Notes under the pieces: model-generated
The model's database searches: none
What the model was told of the DNA's origin: nothing
Seen by the model: the letters and a program-made list of their open reading frames with translations, nothing else
Program-made: the position numbers and the translations under genes
Source of the DNA: Desulfobacteraceae bacterium
Lineage (GTDB): Bacteria; Desulfobacterota; Desulfobacteria; Desulfobacterales; Desulfobacteraceae
Length of the DNA: 64,000 nucleotides
Reading direction: 5' to 3'
Assembly (NCBI GenBank): GCA_024226935.1
Contig: JAAELK010000153.1
Location: 1 to 64,000, forward strand
Shown: piece after piece, positions 1 through 9,720 of the stretch
How positions within the stretch are numbered: position 1 is the stretch's first letter
Layout: every line of letters begins with the position of its first letter

Positions 1-107
1 ACACATGCATCTTAACTCATGGGGACGTTACAAATCATCTCCATCGCTGAAACATAAGGCTTATTGTTAACGTGGAGAGAATAACCGACAGCCAAGATGT
101 TGTCAAT

Positions 108-623
108 TTATGAAAACTGGATCATCGAGTAATAGGATTCTACTTCAAATTTTCTTGCATATTCTATATGTGATAAACAATCCTTTGCCAGGCTTGTTTT
201 CCAGATCCATGGATCGCAAATAATATCTGTGTCACCTAAAAATTTACCACAAAAATTGCAAAAACTATAATGCCCCGATGCTGGAATAAACTTTGAATTG
301 TCATGGAGGATTACAAGGGAATGGTTGTCGGTTTTATCTGTTTTGAAAAAAGTAACTTTCATAAATTTTATTTCGTCTGATATCTTCATGGGAGAATTTT
401 TCACCAGCAGACATATCATATCGGAAAGGGCCCCGCATTTTCCCGTGTGGGATTCTAAATTATCAGGAAGGTAGTGGCTGTAGCCTAATAAAATCGATTT
501 TTGATATTGTTGGTATAGAAGAGGCCAAATACTATCTATATTGGGGGAGAAAAAAATATGTTTTCTGACGGCTTTTATGAGAGCATTTGACAACGCTACT
601 TTTTTTTCTTTCGGCAATGGCAT
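108..623 (-). CDS. Unknown protein, papain-like Cys-His-Asp candidate (paralogue A)
   Basis: I do not recognise a named family. The frame is open from 680, but the start at 623 gives MPLPKEKK, aligns with the neighbouring paralogue and has an AAGG upstream, so I use it (171 aa). There is no signal peptide or membrane segment. The conserved core has GKCGALSDM (Cys63), DNHSLVILHD (His101) and IICDPW (Asp137). Cys, then His, then Asp-Pro-Trp in this order and spacing resembles papain-fold deamidase/protease domains of bacterial effectors. That reading is inference. The tandem gene immediately upstream (725-1321) shares the first ~115 residues. The region is AT-rich compared with the dcw cluster. 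Confidence 0.6.
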   Translation of the reverse strand: MPLPKEKKVALSNALIKAVRKHIFFSPNIDSIWPLLYQQYQKSILLGYSHYLPDNLESHTGKCGALSDMICLLVKNSPMKISDEIKFMKVTFFKTDKTDNHSLVILHDNSKFIPASGHYSFCNFCGKFLGDTDIICDPWIWKTSLAKDCLSHIEYARKFEVESYYSMIQFS

Positions 624-724
624 GGTTTTAGAACCTTTTTTATGCAGGAATGTATATTTTAGGATTATCCATCCTGTCAATCAATTGTTTTTTTATCTTT
701 AATCAAGATAGTCTTAAACTATTT

Positions 725-1321
725 TTAGTATCTCTTGATTAAATTTTCAGCTTGGGTGTAAAAAAAGATTTTATTTTCATTATGGTATAAGTCATGAAAA
801 TCATCGATTTCAGCAAAAGCCAATAAATCTTTATCAGTATCAATTTTATCGTCAATAATTTTATTTAATTCGTAAAATATTTTGTTTTTGAATATTCTTA
901 AGGCAGTTTTTCCAGAGCTTGTTTGATCTATGTTTTTTTTTAGCCCATTTTTTTTTTCATCATTTGTTTTACCCCGTGGAATATGCTGGGAACCATCATG
1001 GAGTACTACAAAAGAATGGTTGTCTTTGTTGTTACTTTTGTAAAAAGTAATTTTCATAAATTTTACTTCGCTCGATATTTTCATGGGGGAATGTTTTAGT
1101 AACAGGCATACCATATCGGAAAGTGCTCCGCATTTTCCCGTGTGGGACTCTAAATTAGTGGGAAGGTGTTGGGTGTTGTATTTTCGTGAAATTGTCTTTT
1201 TATATTTTTGGTATATGCTAGGCCAGAGATTTTCTATATTGGGCGAGAAAAAAATATGTTTTCTAACGGCCTTTATAAGTGCATTTGATAAAGCTATTCT
1301 TTCTTCCTGGGGTAATGGCAT
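725..1321 (-). CDS. Unknown protein, paralogue B with divergent C-terminus
   Basis: 198 aa. Residues 1-115 are strongly similar to the product of 108-623, including ALIKAVRKHIFFSPNI, ESHTGKCGALSDM (Cys64) and DNHSFVVLHD (His102). After HIP the two proteins part: this one has a Lys/Asp/Asn-rich tail of ~80 residues and lacks the IICDPW segment that could supply the third catalytic residue in paralogue A. The start has AAGG about 10 nt upstream, as in the paralogue. The two genes lie 101 nt apart on the same strand, so a tandem duplication followed by tail replacement is likely. B may be inactive or have changed specificity. Function unknown. Confidence 0.6.
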   Translation of the reverse strand: MPLPQEERIALSNALIKAVRKHIFFSPNIENLWPSIYQKYKKTISRKYNTQHLPTNLESHTGKCGALSDMVCLLLKHSPMKISSEVKFMKITFYKSNNKDNHSFVVLHDGSQHIPRGKTNDEKKNGLKKNIDQTSSGKTALRIFKNKIFYELNKIIDDKIDTDKDLLAFAEIDDFHDLYHNENKIFFYTQAENLIKRY

Positions 1322-1521
1322 CTTCTTATAACCTTCTTAGTCTTTTATAAAAAAAGGAATTGATCCTATACCCAAAAATTATGGAAAGCAATTGTTTTTT
1401 AGAATGGGCCTTGAAACCCATATCAATGGTTGGAGACATAAGAAAAGTTAAGCTTTGGGGTAAAACTCATATTATAAAAGACAAATCTTTGTAAAAGTTA
1501 AGGCTTTTGTCTGGTCGAAAT

Positions 1522-1576
1522 TATGAAGTTTTGTTGGATATTGAAGTTTTGTCGGATATTGAAGTGTTGTCTGGGA
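1522..1576. repeat. Three tandem ~18-bp imperfect repeats
   Basis: Three consecutive copies of a unit close to ATTGAAGTTTTGTCGGAT lie in the ~320-nt gap between paralogue B and the end of fdhA. The third copy is the most divergent (GTGTTGTCTGG). The rest of the gap holds no convincing gene, only the fdhA terminator at its right edge. Confidence 0.6.
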
Positions 1577-1601
1577 AATTGAGTGGGTTTGTTGTGAAAA
1601 T

Positions 1602-1638
1602 AATCAAGGGGCTGCCGTTGGCGGCAAGCCCCTCGATT
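1602..1638 (-). terminator. Rho-independent terminator of fdhA
   Basis: Read on the minus strand, AATCGAGGGGCTTGCCG pairs with CGGCAGCCCCTTGATT around a CCAA loop with one bulged base, followed by TATTTT. It lies 15 nt after the fdhA stop codon. Confidence 0.75.
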
Positions 1639-1652
1639 AAATAGCGGGTCCT

Positions 1653-4421
1653 CTATGCAGATGCCGGTTCAATATTGATAGCGCATACCTTGAATTCCGG
1701 TATTTTGGCTGTGGGGTCCAGCTGCCCGTTGGTGAGTTTGTTGGCAGCGGCTTTGGCAAAATGGAAGGGGATAAAAACAGTACCCTCCACGGCCTTGGTA
1801 GATACTTTGAGCTTGGCAGTGATTTTACCTCTTCTGGAGAAAACATTCACCATTGTGTTATCATCCAGGCCAAGTTTTTCCAGGTCTTTATCAGAAATTT
1901 CCACAAAACATTCGGGAGAAAGCTGATTGAGTCCTTCTGTTTTCATGGTCATGGTGCCGGTATGGTAATGGTATAGAACCCGGCCCGTGGTGAGAATATA
2001 GGGATATTTTTCGTCGGTTTGTTCGGCCGGCGGTGTATGTTCAATGGCATGGAATAACCCTTTGCCCCTTGTAAACTGAGTTGTATGCAGGATGGGGGTG
2101 CCTTGGTGGGTTTCGCTGGGGCAGGGCCAGTGAATACCTATTTTATCAATTCTCTCCCAGGTGATCCCTTTATAGGAAGGGGTTATTTCGGTAATTTCTT
2201 TAAAAATTTCATGGCTGTTTTCGTAGTTCATTTCATAGCCCATCCGGGTGGCTATTCCACAAATGATTTCCCAGTCCCGTCTCGCCTCGCCTGGAGCCTC
2301 CACGGCTTTTCTCACTCTCTGGACCCGTCGTTCTGAATTGGTAAAGGTTCCGTTTTTTTCCGCAAAACAAAAGGATGGTAACACTACATCTGCCATTTGG
2401 GTGGTCTCGGTTTCAAAAATGTCCTGTACCACAAGAAAATCCAGGTTGGAAAGAGCTTTTTTGGCATGGTTCAGATCCGGATCCGAGATCATTGGGTTCT
2501 CGCCGATGATAAACATGGCTTTTAAATCACCGTCATGGGCTTTATTGAACATCTCCGTTGCCACAAGTCCCGGAGTGGGGCTTAGGTCTTTGACCTTCCA
2601 GAACTGCTCTAAATTACTTCTGATATCGTTATTATTTACCGGCTGGTAGGCGGTAAATACGTTGGGAAGCCCTCCCATATCACAGGCACCCTGAACATTG
2701 TTTTGTCCCCTCAGGGGGTTGACCCCTCCTCCTGGTTTGCCAAGATGTCCCCCTAGCATGGACAGGTTTGCCAGGGATTTTACATTGTCGGTACCGCAGA
2801 TGTGCTGGGTGATGCCCATACAATAGAGAATACTGGCGGCAGGGGCATTGGCAAATTGCCTGGCTACTTCAATGAGATCTTCTTTTTTAATACCGGTGAT
2901 GGTTTCAACATAATCCGGACTATATTTTTCAACGGTCTTTTTTAGAGCATTAAAGTTTTCAGTTCGCGTTTCAATAAAATTTTTGTCATGGAGGTTTTCT
3001 TTGATGATGACATGCATCAAGCCGTTGATCCAGGCGATGTCGGTACCGGGTAGAGGTCTGAGCCATTTGTCGGCATGATCGGCCAGTGTAACTCGTCTGG
3101 GATCTATGAGATAGAGCTTCTTGCCTTTTAATGTCGCTCTTTTGATAAAACTGGATAATACAGGATGATTTTCCGTGGTATTGGATCCGGTGACAAGGAT
3201 CACGTCGGAGGTTTCTACGTCTGCGATGGTGTTTGTCATGGCACCACTTCCAAATGCTGCAGCCAGACCGGCTACGGTGGAGCTATGTCACAGCCGGGCA
3301 CAATGGTCTATATTATTTGTTTTTAATACGGCCCGGGTAAATTTTTGTGCCAGATAATTATCTTCATTGGTTATTCTGGCAGAGGTGAGGACTCCCAAAG
3401 CATCGGGCCTTGATTCCTCTTTAATGGCGGTAAATTTTTGTGCCACAAGCTCCAGGGCTTCATCCCAGGATGCTTCTACCTGTTTTCCATCCTTTTTAAT
3501 CAGAGGTCGGGTTAGGCGTTCTTTGGAGTGCACAAAATCAAATCCAAACCGGCCCTTGACACAGAGGCTTGCATTATTGGGGGGTAAATCTATATCCGCC
3601 CCATCAATTTTTACGATCTGGTTATCCTGGATGAATAGATCCATTTGACAGCCTACACCGCAAAAAGAACAGGTGGTTCTCACAGTATGGGTATCTTTAA
3701 ACCTATCATCCCTGAAGGCTTTGTCCGGAATTAAGGCACCCACCGGGCAGACTTGCAGACATTCTCCGCAAAAAACACAATCAGAATCTTTGAGAGTGAC
3801 ATCGTCTTTGGCAATGATTTTAAGATCTTTATCCTTATATCCGAACTGGATGGCATTGTTAACCTGTATTTCACAACAGGCTTTCACACATCTTCCGCAG
3901 AGGATACACCTTGAAAAATCCCTGATGATGAAGGGGTTGGCTTGCTCTTTTTCATACTGACATTCACCCAGGGGCATCCCCTTTGTCTTGACCTGGTATC
4001 TATAGGCAAGGTCCTGGAGTTCACAATCTCCCCAGACCGGGCAGAGGTCTTCTTTACCGTCGTCTTCTAAAACCTTGAGCTGGAAAGAGGTCCAGTCATC
4101 GGTGTCGAAATCGCGAATGGCACAATTATGATTTCCCGATGCCAGCATGCGACCGATGTTTTTTTTACGGGCTTTGACAACCTTTGGTGATTCTGAAAAG
4201 ACAACCATGCCGATACAAGCCTCGGTTTTACATGATTCCACAAGTTCAGGTTTGCCCTTTATCTCAACGAGGCATATTTTACAGGTGTTGGTTGGGATGG
4301 TGTTTTTCAAATGGCAAAGAGTAGGAATATCAATTTTATTCCGTTGTGCAATGCTAAGAATTGTTTCACCAGGTTCAAAGGCCAATAAATTCTCATTTAT
4401 TGTTATAATATTTTTTTCCAT
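1653..4421 (-). CDS. fdhA: Selenocysteine formate dehydrogenase, catalytic subunit
   Basis: A Mo/W-bis-MGD formate dehydrogenase of about 922 aa, oxidising formate to CO2 or running in reverse. The frame is interrupted by one TGA at 3288-3290 in the context HCARL-TGA-HSSTVAGL, the family's active-site selenocysteine context, so two apparent ORFs are one gene with Sec378. Domains in order: N-terminal [2Fe-2S] (Cys36, 47, 50, 64); a Cys-rich linker; two [4Fe-4S] motifs (Cys172/175/178 and 215/218/221/225); the MGD-domain cluster (Cys251/254/258); the molybdopterin domains; and a C-terminal cofactor-binding domain. No Tat signal is seen, so it is probably cytoplasmic. This architecture matches NAD- or ferredoxin-linked FdhA. 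No partner subunit lies in the window; the next gene, divergent, encodes an RnfB-like protein. AGGA precedes the ATG by about 7 nt. Confidence 0.95.
3259..3290 (-). promoter_or_regulatory. UGA-Sec codon and bacterial SECIS of fdhA
   Basis: UGA at 3290-3288 (minus strand) is followed after 12 nt by GTAGCC-GGTCT-GGCTGC, a 6-bp stem (one G-U) with a GGUCU apical loop starting 18 nt after UGA. The E. coli fdhF SECIS presents the same loop sequence at the same distance. This is good support for selenocysteine insertion by SelB. Confidence 0.9.
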
Positions 4422-4541
4422 GGTTTTTTCCTAGGATTTATTTCTAACATTTTCACTTGGTTGCCCCGGACAACGGTCATTACCTATCGTATTGGTCAAC
4501 TATTGTCAATGTGACAGCTAAAATAAATTTTATTGATATTG

Positions 4542-4571
4542 TTGACTTTTTATTTTGCCCGGGGGTATACA
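4542..4571 (+). promoter_or_regulatory. Sigma70-like promoter for the RnfB-GltD gene
   Basis: TTGACT (4542-4547), an 18-bp spacer and TATACA (4566-4571), about 65 nt before the start codon at 4637. It lies in the 215-nt divergent gap between fdhA and this gene. Confidence 0.55.
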
Positions 4572-4636
4572 GTAGTGGATAATTTACGGGCAAAAACTTA
4601 GGTAACACAAATTATATACCATTCGAAGGATTATAA

Positions 4637-6718
4637 ATGTTTCAATCGATTTTAATGATGGGTGGATTGGGAATTGCGATCGGAACGGTTTTAGTGATTG
4701 CATCGAAGGCGTTTTATGTATATGAGGATCCAAAAGTGGTTGCCATCGATGATGTGCTTCCGGGGGCCAATTGTGGGGGATGTGGTTTTCCAGGTTGTAA
4801 CGCCAATGCCCAGGCCGTAGTTGATGGTGAGTCCGATGTGAATTCCTGTGTGGCTGCAGGTAGTGATGTGGCCATGGCCATCGCACAGATCATGGGTGTT
4901 TCCGTGTCTGATAAAGAACCTGAATTTGCAGGGTCAGGATGTTATTATGGTAATGTTGATGCCGATTTAACTTATCTTTATCGTGGTGTTAAAGATTGTC
5001 GGGCAGCCGTCATGCTCATGGGGGGAATGAAAGTTTGCAGGATTGGATGTCTGGGACTTGGTACCTGTGTGACTGCCTGTAAGTTTGGTGCTCTTGCCAT
5101 TGGAAAAGACGGGCTTCCCAAGGTGGATCAGGAAAAGTGTACCGGATGTGGAGCCTGTGAAAAGATTTGTCCTAAAAATATCATCCGGCTCACATCGGTG
5201 ACCCGTAGAATTTTACGCGAGTATACAACAGAAGACTGTGTCACTCCCTGCCAGCGGGCCTGTCCTTCGGGTATCAATATAAAAGAATATGTTCGGTTGA
5301 TCAAGGAGGGCGATTATCATGGTTCTCTCCAGGTGATAAAAGAGAGAATGCCTTTCCCATCTGTTATTTCCAGGATTTGTCCTGCCCTGTGTGAGTTTGA
5401 TTGTCGCAGGCTGCTCCAGGATGAGTCTGTGGGTATTAATGATTTGAAACGCTTTGTTTGTGACTATGAAATGAATCAGGATAAACGGATTCAGCCATAT
5501 AAGGCACCACCTTCGGGTAAAAAAATTGCTGTGATCGGTGGTGGGGTCGAAGGATTGTCAGCGGCTTATTTTAGCGCCAGGTTGGGTCATGATCCTACGG
5601 TCTTTGAAACAAGCGATCGCCTGGGAGGTATCCTGCGGGTTGCAATTGCAAGGGATCGTTTGTCCCCGGATGTTCTGGATTGGGATATCCAGGGAATTGC
5701 CGACCTGGGTGTTAAAATGGAAACCAGCCGGGAAGCCGGTAAAGATTTTACCATACCTGAATTGCTTGGCGCAGGTTTTGACGCTGTGTTCATCGCAACT
5801 GGAGGTTGGGACTCCCGGCTTGCCAGGGGGGGGGGAGATGTCGCCGCCACTGTATTTCCAGGAGCATACCTGCTTATTGATCTGTTCCGAAGTGCTTCCG
5901 ATGAAAAAATCGTGGTGGATTGTAAAAAAAAGGTGGTTATAGCAGGTGGTGGCAACGGGTTGATCCATGCATTGGAGATACTTAAATCCAAAGGTGTGGA
6001 AAATATCACCGTCGTCTCACGAAAAAACTCCAAGGATTCTTCCTTTGATTCTGAGGTGGTGGAAAAGTTGACCCGGGAAGGGGTGACAATTATCTATAAT
6101 ACCGGTATCACCAAGGTAATGGGAGAAGATAAAAGTTTGACGGCAATTGAATATGTTGATCTTGATACGGGAGAAAAGCATATTCTTGATACAGACACCT
6201 TGATCATCGGTGCAGGACGGTTTCCGGAACTGGTATTTATTCCCTTGGCAGGAAAAGAAAAAGAAAAAGAAAAAGATGAAGAAAAAGATGAAGAACTCGT
6301 AACAACGGGTGTAGATATCAAGCTGCCCCTGGCATGGGAAGGAGTTGAACTACAGAAAAAACCAGATGCAAACAGAGAACATGGATTGTTATCACAACAG
6401 GATGTAATCTCTGAGTACTCTTCTGCCGTTGCTGCCATTAATGGGGGTAGGCAGGCAGCTAGTGCAATGCATCATTTAATATATGGCATTGAATTTGCGG
6501 ATCCTGTTAAAATGATAAGCAAATTATCAGTTCTTCAAGGCGTCCAATTGTTGAATCATGTACCGAATACCCCTCGCAATATCCTTGATATAGCTGCATC
6601 CAGAGAGGAAAGAAAAGATAAATTTTCCACAGGTTTTTCATTGAGTGTGGCCCATGATGAAGCGAACAGGTGTTTGAAATGCGGGCTTGTTTGTTACGAA
6701 AAGTCCAAATTATCTTAA
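4637..6718 (+). CDS. RnfB-like ferredoxin fused to GltD-like FAD/NAD(P) oxidoreductase
   Basis: 693 aa. Residues ~4-26 form one membrane anchor. Residues 40-75 carry the RnfB-type Fe-S motif (NCGGCGFPGC, Cys46/49/54, then Cys71). Residues ~100-182 carry two [4Fe-4S] ferredoxin motifs (CTGCGACEKICP is the second). From ~200 the protein resembles the small subunit of glutamate synthase: CVTPCQRACPSGINIKEYV, an FAD Rossmann motif at ~298 (VIGGGVEGLSAA) and an NAD(P) motif at ~432 (VIAGGGNGL). A Lys/Glu/Asp-rich insert lies at ~538-553, and a CLKCGLVC motif near the C-terminus. It probably passes electrons between ferredoxin and NAD(P)H or a membrane partner. No rnfCDGEA genes adjoin it, so calling it a subunit of Rnf is inference. 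GAAGGA precedes the ATG. Confidence 0.85.
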   Translation: MFQSILMMGGLGIAIGTVLVIASKAFYVYEDPKVVAIDDVLPGANCGGCGFPGCNANAQAVVDGESDVNSCVAAGSDVAMAIAQIMGVSVSDKEPEFAGSGCYYGNVDADLTYLYRGVKDCRAAVMLMGGMKVCRIGCLGLGTCVTACKFGALAIGKDGLPKVDQEKCTGCGACEKICPKNIIRLTSVTRRILREYTTEDCVTPCQRACPSGINIKEYVRLIKEGDYHGSLQVIKERMPFPSVISRICPALCEFDCRRLLQDESVGINDLKRFVCDYEMNQDKRIQPYKAPPSGKKIAVIGGGVEGLSAAYFSARLGHDPTVFETSDRLGGILRVAIARDRLSPDVLDWDIQGIADLGVKMETSREAGKDFTIPELLGAGFDAVFIATGGWDSRLARGGGDVAATVFPGAYLLIDLFRSASDEKIVVDCKKKVVIAGGGNGLIHALEILKSKGVENITVVSRKNSKDSSFDSEVVEKLTREGVTIIYNTGITKVMGEDKSLTAIEYVDLDTGEKHILDTDTLIIGAGRFPELVFIPLAGKEKEKEKDEEKDEELVTTGVDIKLPLAWEGVELQKKPDANREHGLLSQQDVISEYSSAVAAINGGRQAASAMHHLIYGIEFADPVKMISKLSVLQGVQLLNHVPNTPRNILDIAASREERKDKFSTGFSLSVAHDEANRCLKCGLVCYEKSKLS

Positions 6719-6766
6719 AAATTGGAAGGGCGGTCTGGAAAATAATACCGATTATCGGAAAGATAT

Positions 6767-8746
6767 ATGAAACCAGAACAGATACTAATTGTTGATGATG
6801 AAAGAAGGATCGTTGATAATATTGCCCACTGCCTGAAAAGAGAAGGTTGGAATGTGACGGGTGCCCATGATGGTGCCCAGGCGGTTGCATTATTTGAATT
6901 ACAGCGATTTGATTTGGTTTTGCTCGATATCAGCATGCCCGGTATGAACGGGTATGAGGTTATGGAGCGTATTTTGAGTCTGGATAGTGATGTGCTTATC
7001 ATTATTATGACCGGCTTTGCATCTGTGGAATCTGCGGTAAAGGCTTTGAAAAAAGGGGCATGGGATTACCTGAAAAAACCTTTTGAATATGCTGATTTGA
7101 TAAAAACTGTTAAAAATGCCCTTGCCCAGAGCAATCTTCTGGCAGATAAAAAAGCGGTATCTGCCCGTCTTGAAGCCTCGGAAAAACTATATAAATATAT
7201 GGTCGATAATTCTCCTGACCTTGTCTTTACTTTGGATACAAACGGATCATTTACCTTTGTAAATGATCAATTTGAAACTTTATTGGGATTTTCACAAAAA
7301 ACATTGATTGGAAGCCTGTTTGAAGATCTTGTTCATGGGGATGATAGGCCTAAGGCTAAGGATCTGCTTGATCGTGTGGCCGTGGCCAGGGAAGAGCTGG
7401 ATGGGTATGAAATAAATTTACGATTTAAAAAGGCTGCTCAAAATTTATCCGGTTATGGTCTTTCTTACACCGATGCCTTTATGGAATTAAAAGTTTCATC
7501 CATCTATCTGCCTGCCGGTGGTAATAGAAAAGAACGCAAAGGGGTTTATGTTGTTGCCAGGGATGTGACCGAGCGGGCTAATCTTGAAGCCCAGTTGCGC
7601 CAGGCACAGAAAATGGAGGCTATTGGAACCCTTGCTGGGGGTATTGCCCATGATTTTAATAATATACTCATGGGGATACAGGGATATGCTTCTCTGGTGA
7701 AAAGTGGATTTGATAAAAAGAGTGTTGAGTTTAAGCGGTTGGCCAATATTGATGAATACGTGTCAAACGGGGCTGAAATGGCAAGAAATCTTCTCGGGTT
7801 TGCCCAGAAAACTTGCCCTGAAACCACTCGTATCAACCTTAATTATCTGTTAAAAATGTCTGCTAAGATGTTTGGCAGGACTAAAAAAGATATAGTTATC
7901 AGCCAATATCTGGAAAAAAAACTTTGGGGAACTGTTGTAGATGAGGGCCAGATCAAGCAGGTGTTGATGAATCTTTTCGTTAATGCCTGGCAGGCGATGC
8001 CCCGTGGTGGGAAAATAAATATCAAATCGGAAAATGTTTTAATAGATGAATCCAGGATGGATGAATTCGGGTTTGAAGAGGCTGGGGCATTCGTAAAAGT
8101 AACCGTGGCCGATACTGGTGCCGGCATGGATAAAGAGACCATGTTGAGGATATTCGATCCGTTTTTTACCACAAAAGAAAGGGGACAGGGAACCGGTTTG
8201 GGCCTTGCAACTGCCTACGGTATTATTAATAGTCATAAAGGAGCTTTTAAGGTTGACAGCACCCCCGGCCGGGGTAGCTCTTTTATGTTTTTCCTGCCGG
8301 CAGAGGATGCCCGGGTTGAAATCACCCCCGATGTTGAATGTGATGATCAAATTATCAATGGAAAGGGTAAAATTTTATTGGTAGATGATGAAAAAGGGGT
8401 GAGGCAAGTCTGTTTTGAGATGCTTGAAACCCTGGGATACGAGGTTGAGGTTGCATTCAATGGTATGGAAGCCATTAAAATAATGGATAAAGATGAGGGT
8501 AAAATTGATCTTGTAATATTGGACATGGTCATGCCCGGGATGAGTGGCTTTGAAACCTATGATGTGATCAGACGTATTCGTCCCGATACAAGGGTATTGG
8601 TTTGCTCCGGTTACAGCAGAGAAGAAGAACTTAAACAGATGATGGATAAAGGGTGTGATAATTATATTTTCAAACCCTTTGATGTTGCCATGCTGTCTGA
8701 AAAAATAAGGACCGTGTTCAACCCCATGGTTGAACATCCAATATAA
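6767..8746 (+). CDS. Hybrid sensor kinase: REC-PAS-HisKA-HATPase-REC
   Basis: 659 aa, no membrane segment, so cytoplasmic. The N-terminal receiver (1-~120) has phospho-acceptor Asp54 in LVLLDISMPGM and Lys in YLKKPF. A PAS domain spans ~140-265. The histidine kinase core has the phosphorylated His in GTLAGGIAHDFNNIL, N and G boxes (NLFVNAWQAM, DTGAGM, GTGLGLAT) and a second receiver (~540-655; LVILDMVMPGMSGF). The AHDFNN form of the H-box is common in deltaproteobacterial hybrid kinases. It starts 48 nt after the RnfB-GltD stop, so read-through co-expression is possible. No dedicated output protein adjoins it; the signal is unknown. Confidence 0.9.
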   Translation: MKPEQILIVDDERRIVDNIAHCLKREGWNVTGAHDGAQAVALFELQRFDLVLLDISMPGMNGYEVMERILSLDSDVLIIIMTGFASVESAVKALKKGAWDYLKKPFEYADLIKTVKNALAQSNLLADKKAVSARLEASEKLYKYMVDNSPDLVFTLDTNGSFTFVNDQFETLLGFSQKTLIGSLFEDLVHGDDRPKAKDLLDRVAVAREELDGYEINLRFKKAAQNLSGYGLSYTDAFMELKVSSIYLPAGGNRKERKGVYVVARDVTERANLEAQLRQAQKMEAIGTLAGGIAHDFNNILMGIQGYASLVKSGFDKKSVEFKRLANIDEYVSNGAEMARNLLGFAQKTCPETTRINLNYLLKMSAKMFGRTKKDIVISQYLEKKLWGTVVDEGQIKQVLMNLFVNAWQAMPRGGKINIKSENVLIDESRMDEFGFEEAGAFVKVTVADTGAGMDKETMLRIFDPFFTTKERGQGTGLGLATAYGIINSHKGAFKVDSTPGRGSSFMFFLPAEDARVEITPDVECDDQIINGKGKILLVDDEKGVRQVCFEMLETLGYEVEVAFNGMEAIKIMDKDEGKIDLVILDMVMPGMSGFETYDVIRRIRPDTRVLVCSGYSREEELKQMMDKGCDNYIFKPFDVAMLSEKIRTVFNPMVEHPI

Positions 8747-8780
8747 AAAGGGGGGTGAATTTTTTTTTCAGCCCCCCTTT
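8746..8780 (-). terminator. Terminator between hybrid kinase and ppaC
   Basis: AAAGGGGGG-TGAA pairs with TTCA-(G)-CCCCCCTTT around a T-tract loop. On the minus strand a TTTTTAT run follows, which suits ppaC; on the plus strand it may also stop the hybrid-kinase transcript. Confidence 0.65.
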
Positions 8781-8799
8781 GTTTATCTGATCTTATTTT

Positions 8800-9720
8800 T
8801 TAATTAAATATTTTTTCAAGATAGGGTACAATCTGTTTTTTACGGCTCATGATACCGGGAAGCCATGCTTTTGCGTTAACTGGTTTAACGCCGAACGCTT
8901 TTTCAACTATAGATTGGTCATCGGATGCGATTAAAAGTTCTGTGCCTTCCTTCATGATATCTGTGAGCATGAGGAGTACACTGTGATGACCTTTTTCTGC
9001 TTTCAGAGCGGCAATATCTTTTTCAAGATCGGCTTTGATACCGTCAACAATGGAAAGATCAACAAGCTCAAGTTGACCCACGCCTACACCTTTACCGTTC
9101 ATGTTAAAATCTTTGTAATCACGGAAAACCAGTTCCCGGATGGGGGTTCCCTCAACCGCTGATTTTACCTTGAACATTTCAATACCAAGGGCATCCAGAT
9201 CACTTTCACCACAGATTTCAGACAGTTGGGCACAAACTTTTTTGTCGGAATCGGTACAGGTGGCGGATTTGAAGATAACGGTATCGGAAAGAATGGCACA
9301 TAGCATGATGCCTGCAATATCTTTTGGAATTTCAATACCAAAATATTTGTACATGGAGGCTACAACAGTGCAGGTACAGCCAACGGGCCAGATCCAGCAC
9401 TCAAGGGGTTGTCCCGTTGTTACATCTCCTAGTTTGTGGTGGTCTACTATACCAAGGATATTTGCTTGACCCAGATCATCAGGGCTTTGGGTGAGGTCTG
9501 AATGATCCACAAGGTATACATCTTTGCCGGCATAGGCAGTAACTATTTCCGGGGCTGCCACGCCGAATTTTTCAAGAACAAATTTAGATTCAGGATTGAG
9601 TGCGCCCTGCATTGCGGGCGCAATATCTTCACCGAGTTTTTTCTTAAGATCAGCCAGTGCAATTGCAGCACAGACAGAATCTGTATCTGGGTTTTTGTGA
9701 CCAAATACTAAAGTTGACAT
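8800..9720 (-). CDS. ppaC: Manganese-dependent inorganic pyrophosphatase
   Basis: 306 aa, the usual length of family II (DHH) pyrophosphatases. It hydrolyses PPi to phosphate in the cytoplasm, pulling sulfate activation (ATP sulfurylase releases PPi) and biosynthesis forward. The N-terminal metal motif GHKNPDTDSVCAA, the signature VDHHKLGD (~residue 97) and the C-terminal DHHA2 motif SRKKQIVPYL are all present. No CBS insert is seen. AGGAGG stands before the ATG. It is monocistronic with a terminator directly downstream. Confidence 0.95.
   Translation of the reverse strand: MSTLVFGHKNPDTDSVCAAIALADLKKKLGEDIAPAMQGALNPESKFVLEKFGVAAPEIVTAYAGKDVYLVDHSDLTQSPDDLGQANILGIVDHHKLGDVTTGQPLECWIWPVGCTCTVVASMYKYFGIEIPKDIAGIMLCAILSDTVIFKSATCTDSDKKVCAQLSEICGESDLDALGIEMFKVKSAVEGTPIRELVFRDYKDFNMNGKGVGVGQLELVDLSIVDGIKADLEKDIAALKAEKGHHSVLLMLTDIMKEGTELLIASDDQSIVEKAFGVKPVNAKAWLPGIMSRKKQIVPYLEKIFN

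Noticed and set aside
3240-3290. Frameshift or pseudogene in fdhA
   Set aside because: The frame is unchanged across the TGA, the flanking residues are the conserved Sec context and a SECIS follows.
6252-6300. GAAAAA-type short tandem repeat in the RnfB-GltD gene
   Set aside because: In-frame low-complexity Lys/Glu/Asp linker; noted in the gene entry, not a separate element.
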